Shown in pieces: positions 36,545 through 45,305 of a DNA stretch of 64,000 nucleotides. The stretch covers positions 1-64,000 of the forward strand of contig JAFZHD010000046.1 in NCBI GenBank assembly GCA_017555085.1. Reading direction: 5' to 3'. How positions within the stretch are numbered: the stretch's first letter is position 1; each line of letters starts with the position of its first letter. The notes below the pieces were generated by a model. That model was not told where the DNA came from. It worked only from the letters and a program-made list of their open reading frames with translations, and did not search any database. Position numbers and translations under genes: made by a program. The DNA comes from Muribaculaceae bacterium (GTDB lineage: Bacteria; Bacteroidota; Bacteroidia; Bacteroidales; Muribaculaceae).

Positions 36545-37057
36545 ATGGAATCAGTAGGAAGTATCATTATGTACATGGTAGTCGTTGCGGCGATTATCAT
36601 CTTCTCGGTACTTGCTGTCACCTCACGCAAGATATTGCGCTCGGCGACTTACTTGCTGTTTACACTCTTTGCCACAGCGGCAATCTATTTCCAACTCGGA
36701 TATGAGTTTTTGGGAGCGGTGCAGATAGCAGTTTACGCCGGCGGTATCGTGGTGTTGTTTGTCTTCTCTATTTTGTTGACAAGCAAGCCTGGTGACAAAA
36801 GCGAGAAACTTACTTCAAAGAAAAAGGTAGTTGGCCTCATTGCCTCTGTTGCTATGTTGCTCGTAGCAGGCTATGCATTGTTGAGCCGTTGCGGATTCTT
36901 CGCTCAACTTCCCTCAATGGAAGGCGTAACCATGGACCGCATCGGTACAGAGTTGCTCAGCAGTTCACATGGCGGCATGCTTCTTCCCTTTGAAGCAATC
37001 AGTGTGTTGTTATTGGCATGTATAATCGGTGGCATCGTAGTCGCTCGTAAAAGGTAA
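36545..37057 (+). CDS. nuoJ: Complex I subunit J
   Basis: 170 residues, five membrane helices. The conserved third helix FLGAVQIAVYAGGIVVLFVFSILL near 55-78 contains the pi-bulge segment of NuoJ. The start is 23 bases after nuoI, and nuoK follows after 6 bases. Confidence 0.95.
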   Translation: MESVGSIIMYMVVVAAIIIFSVLAVTSRKILRSATYLLFTLFATAAIYFQLGYEFLGAVQIAVYAGGIVVLFVFSILLTSKPGDKSEKLTSKKKVVGLIASVAMLLVAGYALLSRCGFFAQLPSMEGVTMDRIGTELLSSSHGGMLLPFEAISVLLLACIIGGIVVARKR

Positions 37058-37063
37058 TCGGAT

Positions 37064-37375
37064 ATGGAAATCTCAATGATGTATTATTTGATACCCAGCC
37101 TTATTATGTTCTGCTGTGGTGTTTACGGGTTTATCACTCGCAAAAATATGATTGCGATATTGATTTCGCTCGAATTGATGCTCAATGCCGTTGATATTAA
37201 CTTTGTTGTATTCAACCGTTTCTTGTTTCCCGGACAACTTGATGGTATGTTCTTTACACTCTTTGCCATTGCAATCGCAGCAGCCGAAACAGCTCTCGCA
37301 ATCGCAATTATCATCAACATTTTCCGCAGCAACAAGACTATCGATGTTGACGACGCAACCAAAATGAAATTCTAA
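37064..37375 (+). CDS. nuoK: Complex I subunit K
   Basis: 103 residues with three membrane helices. LISLELMLNAVDINFV and AIAIAAAETALAIAII carry the two conserved membrane glutamates of the proton path. It is tightly linked to nuoJ (6 bases) and nuoL (5 bases). Confidence 0.97.
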   Translation: MEISMMYYLIPSLIMFCCGVYGFITRKNMIAILISLELMLNAVDINFVVFNRFLFPGQLDGMFFTLFAIAIAAAETALAIAIIINIFRSNKTIDVDDATKMKF

Positions 37376-37380
37376 ACGAT

Positions 37381-39312
37381 ATGGACCAGACTATTCCTTT
37401 ATTGATATTGGCATTGCCTTTGTGCATGTTCCTTGTGCTCGGCTTGGCCGGCCACAAGATGAGCCATAAAATGGCGGGTATTCTCGGTACATTGGGTATG
37501 GGTACTGCACTCGTGTTGGCCTATACAACCGCGTTTACTTATTTCTTTGGCGGCAACTTTGTTGACGAAGCAGGCAACCGCCTCCAACACATAGTTTTTA
37601 ACTATGATTGGCTCGCGTTTACCGAAAACCTCATTATTCGTCTCGGTTTCCTTTTGGATCCTATTTCTGCCATGATGCTTGTGGTAATCACCACAATCTC
37701 TTTCATGGTGCATCTTTATAGTTTAGGCTATATGCACGGCGAGAAAGGTTTCCAACGCTACTATGCATTCCTTTCTTTGTTTAGTTTCTCAATGCTCGGA
37801 CTCGTTGTTGCAACCAACATCTTCCAGATGTATATCTTCTGGGAACTTGTGGGTGCTTCATCATTCCTCCTCATTGGCTTCTATTACACTAAACCAAGTG
37901 CTGTATCGGCATCTAAAAAAGCGTTTATCGTTACTCGCTTTGCCGACCTCGGCTTCTTGATTGGTATCTTGATCCTTTCATTTTACAGCAATACATTTGA
38001 CTTCGTAACCATGACACAGGCTCCCGGCAATGTGCTTGCAAGCACAGGCGGTGCAGTATTTATGGGCGGTTCGGTATTGACTTGGGCACTCGTGTTGATT
38101 TTCATGGGTGGTATGGGTAAATCGGCTATGATGCCTCTCCACATCTGGTTGCCCGATGCGATGGAAGGTCCCACCCCCGTATCAGCACTCATTCACGCTG
38201 CAACAATGGTTGTTGCCGGTGTGTTCTTGGTGGCTCGCATGTTTCCCGTTTACTTGGTTGAAGAGGTTGCCCTCGAAATCGTGACTTGGGTAGGTGCGTT
38301 GACCGCTCTCTATGCTGCAATCGTGGCATGTACACAAGTCGACATTAAGCGCGTGCTTGCGTTCTCAACTATTTCGCAAATCGCGTTCATGGTTGTGTCA
38401 CTTGGCGTTGCTCGTCCCGAGTTGCACGAAGGTGTTGGTTACATGGCTTCAATGTTCCACTTGTTCACTCACGCAATGTTCAAGGCTCTATTGTTCTTGG
38501 GCGCTGGTGCATTGATTCACGCCGTACACTCTAACGACTTTACATCAATGGGTGGTTTGCGCAAACATATGCCCATCACTCACATCACATTCCTCATCGG
38601 CTGTCTTGCAATCGCAGGTATCTATCCTTTTGCAGGTTTCTTCTCAAAAGACGAAATCTTGGTTGCAGCATATAGCAACAGCATGATGTGGGGTATCTGG
38701 ATGACAGCAGTAGCAGGTTTGACAGCATTCTATATGTTCCGTCTCTACTACCGCATCTTCTGGTGGAACAATCCCGATTATAGCAAGCATCACCACACTC
38801 CCCACGATGCACCTTGGACAATGACTCTTCCCCTCATTATCCTTGCAGCAGTGTCATGTGTAGCAGGTTTCATTCCTTTTGGCGAGCTCGTTACTTGGAA
38901 CCGTGAGGCCTACGAAATTCACTTGAACTATCCCATCGCTATCACAAGCGTTGTGGTTGCTCTTTGTGCAATCGGTCTTGCAACAATTATGTATCGCAAA
39001 GAAAACTCTTTGCCCGACAAAGTTGCTGACAAGGTTAAAGGTTTGTGGACTGCAGCTTACCACCGTTTCTATTTCGACGAACTCTATCTGTTCATCACTC
39101 ACAAGATTATCTTCAACTTGGTGAGCCGTCCCATCGCATGGTTTGACCGTCAGATTATCGACGGCACTATGGATATGTTTGCCGAAGTTACAAACAAGGC
39201 ATCAGAAGCCATCAAGGGCTTGCAATCAGGCCGCGTACAATCTTATGTACTCGTTTACTTGCTCGGTGCATTGCTCGTGGGTGTAGTTACAGTAATCTGT
39301 ATGGTATTGTAA
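37381..39312 (+). CDS. nuoL: Complex I subunit L (antiporter-like)
   Basis: 643 residues with about 15-16 membrane helices. The Mrp-antiporter-like core includes WELVGASSFLLIGFYY near 155 and LPDAMEGPTPVSALIHAATMVVAGVFL near 255-282. The C-terminal part should contain the long lateral helix that braces the membrane arm. Distal proton-pumping subunit. Confidence 0.97.
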   Translation: MDQTIPLLILALPLCMFLVLGLAGHKMSHKMAGILGTLGMGTALVLAYTTAFTYFFGGNFVDEAGNRLQHIVFNYDWLAFTENLIIRLGFLLDPISAMMLVVITTISFMVHLYSLGYMHGEKGFQRYYAFLSLFSFSMLGLVVATNIFQMYIFWELVGASSFLLIGFYYTKPSAVSASKKAFIVTRFADLGFLIGILILSFYSNTFDFVTMTQAPGNVLASTGGAVFMGGSVLTWALVLIFMGGMGKSAMMPLHIWLPDAMEGPTPVSALIHAATMVVAGVFLVARMFPVYLVEEVALEIVTWVGALTALYAAIVACTQVDIKRVLAFSTISQIAFMVVSLGVARPELHEGVGYMASMFHLFTHAMFKALLFLGAGALIHAVHSNDFTSMGGLRKHMPITHITFLIGCLAIAGIYPFAGFFSKDEILVAAYSNSMMWGIWMTAVAGLTAFYMFRLYYRIFWWNNPDYSKHHHTPHDAPWTMTLPLIILAAVSCVAGFIPFGELVTWNREAYEIHLNYPIAITSVVVALCAIGLATIMYRKENSLPDKVADKVKGLWTAAYHRFYFDELYLFITHKIIFNLVSRPIAWFDRQIIDGTMDMFAEVTNKASEAIKGLQSGRVQSYVLVYLLGALLVGVVTVICMVL

Positions 39313-39344
39313 ACAATAGTGCTAATCTCTAAAATATAGAAACT

Positions 39345-40865
39345 ATGATTGAAGAAATTTTCAGTAATATATTGATATATTTTGTGGTGATTCCTGTGCT
39401 TATGCTTGCAGGTCTTGCCCTCTGCAAAAATATTAAGCAGATTCGCGCTGTTGCATTGGTCGGTTCTATCGCTTTGATGGCACTCTCGGTCTATGTTCTC
39501 GTTGACTATCTGCAATTAAGAGCAGCCGGTGAAACCGCTCAAATGCTTTACACCGACTCTTGGCAGTGGTTTGGTCCGTTGAACATTCACTTGGCTGTGG
39601 GTGTTGACGGTATCTCAATCGCCATGTTGCTCCTCTCGGCAATTATCCTTTTCACAGGTACATTTGCTTCTTGGAAAATTGATCCCATGCCCAAAGAATT
39701 CTTCCTCTGGTTGATTCTTCTTTCAACTGGTGTGTTTGGCTTCTTTATCTCTATCGACTTGTTCACAATGTTCATGTTCTATGAAGTTGCTCTTATTCCC
39801 ATGTATTTGCTCATCGGTGTTTGGGGTAGCGGTAAAAAGAACTATTCGGCAATGAAGTTGACATTGATGTTGATGGGTGGCTCGGCATTCTTGATGCTCG
39901 GTCTCATCGGTATCTACTATCACTCAGCACCCGAAGGAGGTCAGTTGACATGGAACCTCGTTGAAATTTCACAAAACAATGCAATCGACCGCGACTGGCA
40001 ATACTTCTTGTTCCCCATGACATTTGTCGGTTTTGGTGTTCTTGGTGCAATGTTCCCCTTCCACACATGGAGTCCCGATGGTCACGCATCAGCACCCACA
40101 GCGGTGTCAATGCTCCACGCAGGTGTATTGATGAAACTTGGTGGTTATGGCTGTTTCCGTGTGGCTATCTACTTGATGCCCGAAGCTGCTAACGACCTCG
40201 CTTGGATTTTCTTGATTCTTACAGGTATCTCGGTTGTTTATGGTGCGTTTAGCGCATGCGTACAAACCGACCTCAAATACATCAACGCTTATTCATCAGT
40301 GAGCCACTGTGGTCTCGTGTTGTTCGCAATCTTGATGCTCAACACTACTGCAATGACAGGTGCTATCATGCAGATGCTCTCTCACGGTTTGATGACAGCA
40401 TTGTTCTTCGCATTGATTGGTATGATTTATGGCCGCACTCACACTCGAGACATCCGCGAAATGGGCGGTTTGATGAAGATTATGCCTTTCTTGGCCGTAT
40501 GTTATGTGATTGCGGGTATGGCTTCATTGGGTCTCCCCGGTTTGAGTGGTTTCGTTGCCGAAATGACAATCTTTGTCGGCTCATTCCAACATACCGATAT
40601 GTTCCACCGCGTGTTCACTATCGTTGCTTGTTGCTCAATCGTAATCACTGCTGTTTACATCTTGCGTGTGGTTGGCAAGTTGCTCTTTGGCCCCGTTCAA
40701 GACGAGCATCACTTGCAGTTGACCGACGCTACATGGTGGGAACGCTTCTCAACAGTATCGCTCATTATCTGTGTGGCAGCAATCGGTTGCTTCCCCGGCT
40801 TTTTCAGCGACTTGATTAGTTTCACATTCAGCGAAAACATTTTCAAAGTATTAGGTATCAACTAA
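39345..40865 (+). CDS. nuoM: Complex I subunit M (antiporter-like)
   Basis: 506 residues with about 14 membrane helices. FMFYEVALIPMYLLIGVWG near 140 holds the key membrane Glu, and WSPDGHASAPTAVSMLHAGVLMKLGGYG near 240 is the NuoM signature with the pumping Lys. Middle antiporter-like subunit, 32 bases after nuoL. Confidence 0.97.
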   Translation: MIEEIFSNILIYFVVIPVLMLAGLALCKNIKQIRAVALVGSIALMALSVYVLVDYLQLRAAGETAQMLYTDSWQWFGPLNIHLAVGVDGISIAMLLLSAIILFTGTFASWKIDPMPKEFFLWLILLSTGVFGFFISIDLFTMFMFYEVALIPMYLLIGVWGSGKKNYSAMKLTLMLMGGSAFLMLGLIGIYYHSAPEGGQLTWNLVEISQNNAIDRDWQYFLFPMTFVGFGVLGAMFPFHTWSPDGHASAPTAVSMLHAGVLMKLGGYGCFRVAIYLMPEAANDLAWIFLILTGISVVYGAFSACVQTDLKYINAYSSVSHCGLVLFAILMLNTTAMTGAIMQMLSHGLMTALFFALIGMIYGRTHTRDIREMGGLMKIMPFLAVCYVIAGMASLGLPGLSGFVAEMTIFVGSFQHTDMFHRVFTIVACCSIVITAVYILRVVGKLLFGPVQDEHHLQLTDATWWERFSTVSLIICVAAIGCFPGFFSDLISFTFSENIFKVLGIN

Positions 40866-40882
40866 AATAAGATTAATAAGAA

Positions 40883-42358
40883 ATGGATTACTCTCAGTTT
40901 TTAGGAATGAAGCAAGAAATCGGCTTGTTAGTCGTGTTTCTATTAGTCTTCTTTTATGATACATTCTTGTCTAAAAAAGCACAGAATGGATTGGCAACTG
41001 TGACTTGCGGTCTCTTTGGCTTGTTCACTGCCTACACATTGTTGTGCCCAAGCGTGATGGCTGATGCCACAACATTTGGCGGCATGTATGCTACATCGCC
41101 TGTAATCGCTACTATCAAGAATATCTTGAATATCGGTGTATTTATCGTGCTCGTGCAGTCGGTAAAATGGGCCAATAGCGAATCTCAGACAATGCGTCGC
41201 GGCGAGTTCTACGAATTGTTGCTCGTGACACTCTTTGGTATGTATCTCATGATTTCGGCTCGTCACTTCTTGTTGTTTGTGATTGGTCTCGAAGCAGCAT
41301 CACTTCCCCTTGCAGCAATGGTTGCATTTGACAAAAACCGTTATGAAAGCCGCGAAGCCGCAATCAAATACATTTTGACAGCAGTATTCTCATCGGCAGT
41401 GTTTATGATGGGCTTGTCATTTGTATATGGCTTGTCAGGTTCACTCTACTTCAATGAAATTGCAAGCGCGATTTCGGTTAACGGCGAGGTGAATGTTCTC
41501 TTGGTGCTTGCAATCGCATTTGTGATTGCTGGTGTTGGTTTCAAACTTTCATTGGTTCCCTTCCACTTGTGGACAGCCGATGTTTACCAAGGCGCTCCTA
41601 CAAATGTAACATCTTATCTCTCGGTGATTTCAAAAGGTGCAACAGCATTTGCATTCCTTGTGATTATGGTGCAAGTGTTCGGAGCATTTTATAGCCAAGT
41701 GTGGGAATGGATGCTCTATGCATTGATTATCCTCACTATCACTATCGGTAATCTCTTTGCAATCCGTCAACGCAACATGAAACGCTTCTTGGCGTTCTCA
41801 TCTGTGTCGCAAGCCGGTTATATCATGCTCGGTGTTATCGCTCTCAATGCAACAGGTATGGCTTCGTTGATGTACTATGTACTTGTGTACATCTTCTCTA
41901 ACTTGGCTGCATTCGGCGTACTCGGCGCAATCGAAAATAACACAGGCAAAGTGTCAATGGATGATTACAACGGTCTTTACAAGACCAACCCCCGTCTTTC
42001 ACTTGCGATGATGCTTGCAATGTTCTCATTGGCAGGTATTCCTCCCTTTGCAGGCTTTTTCAGCAAATTCTTCATCTTCACAGGTGCTCTCGAACAAGGT
42101 AGCATTGCTATCTACATGTTGGTGCTCATCGCGTTGATTAACACCATCATTTCGCTCTACTACTATTTGCTCGTTGTGAAGGCGATGTTTATCAACGACA
42201 ACGAAACTCCCATCGCTACATTCAAATCACATTGGTCAGAACGCCTCGGCCTTTGGATTAGCGTAGGCGGTATCTTGTTGTTGGGTATTGTAAGTTGTGC
42301 TTACAACTACATCCTCGAATTGACACAGTCAAGCAACATGTTTGCTGGTCTTCTCTAA
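40883..42358 (+). CDS. nuoN: Complex I subunit N (antiporter-like)
   Basis: 491 residues with about 14 membrane helices. LLFVIGLEAASLPLAAMVAF near 130 and LVPFHLWTADVYQGAPTNVTSYLSV near 225-250 match NuoN. It is the final gene of the 18-gene operon, closed by a strong terminator 30 bases later. Confidence 0.97.
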   Translation: MDYSQFLGMKQEIGLLVVFLLVFFYDTFLSKKAQNGLATVTCGLFGLFTAYTLLCPSVMADATTFGGMYATSPVIATIKNILNIGVFIVLVQSVKWANSESQTMRRGEFYELLLVTLFGMYLMISARHFLLFVIGLEAASLPLAAMVAFDKNRYESREAAIKYILTAVFSSAVFMMGLSFVYGLSGSLYFNEIASAISVNGEVNVLLVLAIAFVIAGVGFKLSLVPFHLWTADVYQGAPTNVTSYLSVISKGATAFAFLVIMVQVFGAFYSQVWEWMLYALIILTITIGNLFAIRQRNMKRFLAFSSVSQAGYIMLGVIALNATGMASLMYYVLVYIFSNLAAFGVLGAIENNTGKVSMDDYNGLYKTNPRLSLAMMLAMFSLAGIPPFAGFFSKFFIFTGALEQGSIAIYMLVLIALINTIISLYYYLLVVKAMFINDNETPIATFKSHWSERLGLWISVGGILLLGIVSCAYNYILELTQSSNMFAGLL

Positions 42359-42387
42359 TCAAACAGAACCGTTTGTTTTATAGATAT

Positions 42388-42430
42388 GACAAGTGCGTGA
42401 CTCTGATGAGGTGACGCACTTGTCTTTTTT
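42388..42430 (+). terminator. Terminator of the nuo-atp operon
   Basis: Stem GACAAGTGCGT / ACGCACTTGTC (42388-42398 / 42414-42424), 15-base loop, followed by six T. No comparable terminator is found between nuoA and this point. Confidence 0.9.
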
Positions 42431-42465
42431 GCACACAACCATAAATCAAAATCGAATGCAAAAAC

Positions 42466-42495
42466 TTGTTTATTTAATATAAAGCAGTAACTTTG
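42466..42495 (+). promoter_or_regulatory. Promoter of the first large NAGPA gene
   Basis: TTG (42466-42468), a 19-bp spacer, TAACTTTG (42488-42495): a full Bacteroidetes promoter 37 bases before the start codon at 42533. Confidence 0.8.
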
Positions 42496-42532
42496 CGATA
42501 CATAACATTGAATAAAACTAAATACCGATTAT

Positions 42533-45094
42533 ATGAAAAAAACATTACTCTCGATGGTGTTATTGGCAGTAGGAGCCACATCGCTTTTTGCCCAAGAAAC
42601 ACCCACCATTACCATCAATGACAAGTCTTATGATGCAGAGTACTTGATTACCCGTGAAGAAGGTCCCGGTATCTTGTACCGCCGCGTTCGCATTCCCGGA
42701 TATCCGCTGAATGTAAACATCGTAGAGGTTGATTTGACCAACCCCTACAACCGCGTTGAGACAATGCAGGCAAGTGAAACTCTCTATAAGACAGAGAAAC
42801 TTGAAACTGCCGCAAAACGCTACACAACCGATGAAAAACGAGTTATTGCCGGTGCTAATGCCAACTTTTGGTGCGTATCGTCACAACCGCCTCATAGCGA
42901 CTTGCTGATTGGCGCAACCTATAACGGTAACTTGCGCAACGGCCAAATCATTACCGAAACCAATGCTCACAGCGACCAGTGGGACGGTGGCCCTGCACGC
43001 ACAGGTGTTGTGGCTATTGACACATCTAAAAAAATGTGGGTAGAGTCAATGAACTATGCCGGATATGCCATCAACGACAAGATTGGCAACCCTCAGATTA
43101 TTCAGGTAAATAAAGTGGTCAGAGACGGCGAAGTTGCGATGTACAACCGCTTCTATGGCACAAGCAAGACATTCCAACCTGTTGACCAATATAAAGGCGA
43201 TGACAGCAAGCAGCATTTCAAAATTGTGGAAGGTGTTGCAACCGAAGTATATCTCAACCTCAATGAAGGTCAATCGTGGATGGCTGGCCGTCCGATGACT
43301 TGCACTGTAAAAGAGGTTAAGACAAATGCAGGAACAGGCTCTCTTGGTTCTTATGACTTGTGTCTCGTGGGTCGTGGCGACAAACAGCAGTTGTTGGCTA
43401 AATTGGCCGCTGGCGACCAAGTGGCAATCAACTACGGATGGTCAAGCGCCGACGGAACAGCAACTCCCGAAATCGAACAACTTATCGGTGGTAACGCTAT
43501 CGTTATGCAAAACGGCGTTAAGACCGGTCGCAATACTGACGAATCATATAACTCACAAGTTTATTCACGCACCGGCTTTGGCAAGAGTGCCGATGGTAAG
43601 AAGTTGTTTATCATTGTGATAGACAAATCTACCGACCCTGTTTATGGCACATCGGCAGGTTGTGGCACAAGCGTGATGTGTGACATTTTGGCCCATTTTG
43701 GTTGCACTGATGTGTGTACAATGGATGCCGGCGGTTCGGCTCAGATGCTTGTTGGCGGCAAAGTGATAAACACCACAACCGAAAGTTCGCCCCGTGCCGT
43801 AGCCAATGGTTGGTTTGTATATTCAATCGCGCCCAAAGACGAAACAGTTGCCCGCTTGGAATTCTATGAAAACAATCTTCAAGCGCCTCCTTACTCAACC
43901 TATTCTCCCAAAGTGATGGCCTATAACCAATATGGCGACATAGTGTCGGAAGATTTCCGTGATTTTACACTCACTTGCGATGCGTCAATCGGTGCATGCG
44001 ACGGCACAATGTTCACAGCCGGTGGCAACTTTACAAGCGGCAATATCACCGCCACTTACAACGGTATTTCGGTTTCAACCAAAATGACTATTGTAGAGGC
44101 TGATATCCAAATTCGCATCAAACCCACTATTCTCATTGACGCAGCACGCGAATATCCTGTTGAGGTGACTGCATCAATCGGCGACAATGTGTATGAATAT
44201 AACCCCAAAGCAATCACTTGGAGCATTGACAACTCCGATGTGGCAACTATTGATGCCAATGGCGTGTTGCGTGGCGTTGCCGAGGGTACAACACGCTTGG
44301 TCGGTGTGATAGGGGAGTACAGCGATACAACAGCCGTCAAGGTTGAAATTGCCAATGCCAACAAAATGTACCCGACCGACTTTACCGAGTGGGTAGGTAG
44401 TGCCGTTAGCGGTATCACAAATACCAAACTTGGCGAAGACGGCGTGTTGTCATTTACTTATGGTTCGCCCCGTGGTGCATCGGCTTATTTGCAGATTACC
44501 AAAGATGTGAAGTATTATAGTTTGCCTGATAAATTGTGGCTTAAATTCACATCGACAGCACCGCTTTCATCATTGATAATCGACTTGCGTACGCCTCAAA
44601 ATGTGCGTGCAAACAAGGTTGAGATACTTCCTGCCGAAGGCGCTTCATGGGCAGCTAATGCGCAGCATTCTGTCGAATTGCCTATCTTGGCATTGGGCGA
44701 CCCCGCCGATTTGAGCCTATATCCTTTGTCGTTGCATTATATCCAATTCTATGTTGAAAAAGCAGCGATGACAAAGGGCGACTATACAATCAAAATCGAT
44801 GAATTCTCAGCCGAGTATAACAACTATTCATCGGGTGTAGAATCGGTTGCTGTTGACAACAAATCGGCAGTGAATGTATATCCCAATCCCGTGGTGGCAG
44901 ATGTGTTGACCGTGACATCATCGGCCGTGATTACAAGCGTTGAAATCTATTCGCTTTCGGGTGTTAAACAGGCCGAAAGGCAAGGCGATTCGTCAACCGT
45001 AACAGTAGATGTTTCGGCACTTCAATCGGGCGTTTATTTCGCCGTGATTGAAACCCTGCAAGACAAAGTCTTGCGCAAGATTATCGTGAAATAA
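42533..45094 (+). CDS. T9SS-exported NAGPA-type phosphodiester glycosidase (copy A)
   Basis: 853 residues. Signal peptide to about residue 20 (FAQ). NAGPA/DUF2233 catalytic domain about 70-440, with GANANFW, DLLIGATYNG, MDAGGSAQM and RAVANGWF; these match the LDGGGSS and TVANGIF sites of the smaller paralogue at 242. A Big_2-like domain (about 530-605) follows, then a beta-sandwich resembling a carbohydrate-binding module (about 610-765) and a T9SS sorting domain beginning VNVYPNP. It should act at or outside the cell surface on a sugar-1-phosphodiester. It has its own promoter and terminator. Confidence 0.85.
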   Translation: MKKTLLSMVLLAVGATSLFAQETPTITINDKSYDAEYLITREEGPGILYRRVRIPGYPLNVNIVEVDLTNPYNRVETMQASETLYKTEKLETAAKRYTTDEKRVIAGANANFWCVSSQPPHSDLLIGATYNGNLRNGQIITETNAHSDQWDGGPARTGVVAIDTSKKMWVESMNYAGYAINDKIGNPQIIQVNKVVRDGEVAMYNRFYGTSKTFQPVDQYKGDDSKQHFKIVEGVATEVYLNLNEGQSWMAGRPMTCTVKEVKTNAGTGSLGSYDLCLVGRGDKQQLLAKLAAGDQVAINYGWSSADGTATPEIEQLIGGNAIVMQNGVKTGRNTDESYNSQVYSRTGFGKSADGKKLFIIVIDKSTDPVYGTSAGCGTSVMCDILAHFGCTDVCTMDAGGSAQMLVGGKVINTTTESSPRAVANGWFVYSIAPKDETVARLEFYENNLQAPPYSTYSPKVMAYNQYGDIVSEDFRDFTLTCDASIGACDGTMFTAGGNFTSGNITATYNGISVSTKMTIVEADIQIRIKPTILIDAAREYPVEVTASIGDNVYEYNPKAITWSIDNSDVATIDANGVLRGVAEGTTRLVGVIGEYSDTTAVKVEIANANKMYPTDFTEWVGSAVSGITNTKLGEDGVLSFTYGSPRGASAYLQITKDVKYYSLPDKLWLKFTSTAPLSSLIIDLRTPQNVRANKVEILPAEGASWAANAQHSVELPILALGDPADLSLYPLSLHYIQFYVEKAAMTKGDYTIKIDEFSAEYNNYSSGVESVAVDNKSAVNVYPNPVVADVLTVTSSAVITSVEIYSLSGVKQAERQGDSSTVTVDVSALQSGVYFAVIETLQDKVLRKIIVK

Positions 45095-45126
45095 TCGATC
45101 TCAAAAACATAGCGATTTTACCCGTG

Positions 45127-45161
45127 AAAAGGCAGACCAAGTTGCTTGGCCTGCCTTTTTT
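45127..45161 (+). terminator. Terminator between the two large NAGPA genes
   Basis: Stem AAAAGGCAG.CCAAG / CTTGG.CTGCCTTTT with a 3-base loop, running into TT. It lies 32 bases after the stop codon. Confidence 0.85.
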
Positions 45162-45226
45162 CATAAATTGTGTGGCGAAATCAAAATATTAACCATTATT
45201 AATGGCGAAAAACGAATATTTAGCAT

Positions 45227-45234
45227 TATCTTTG
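45227..45234 (+). promoter_or_regulatory. Candidate -7 box for NAGPA copy B and the amidase cassette
   Basis: TATCTTTG fits TAnnTTTG and lies 71 bases before the ATG at 45306. No clear -33 box. It would drive five genes to the terminator at 54539. Confidence 0.55.
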
Positions 45235-45305
45235 TAATCGTGACTAATAGTATGCATTAGTGTGTGCTGTCGCATAAAAATAATTGACCTAAAATGTTTT
45301 GCTAT

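Noticed and set aside
40256..40819. 187-codon second plus-strand frame inside nuoM
   Set aside because: Out of frame within a highly conserved gene; Arg/His/Cys-rich nonsense-like translation.
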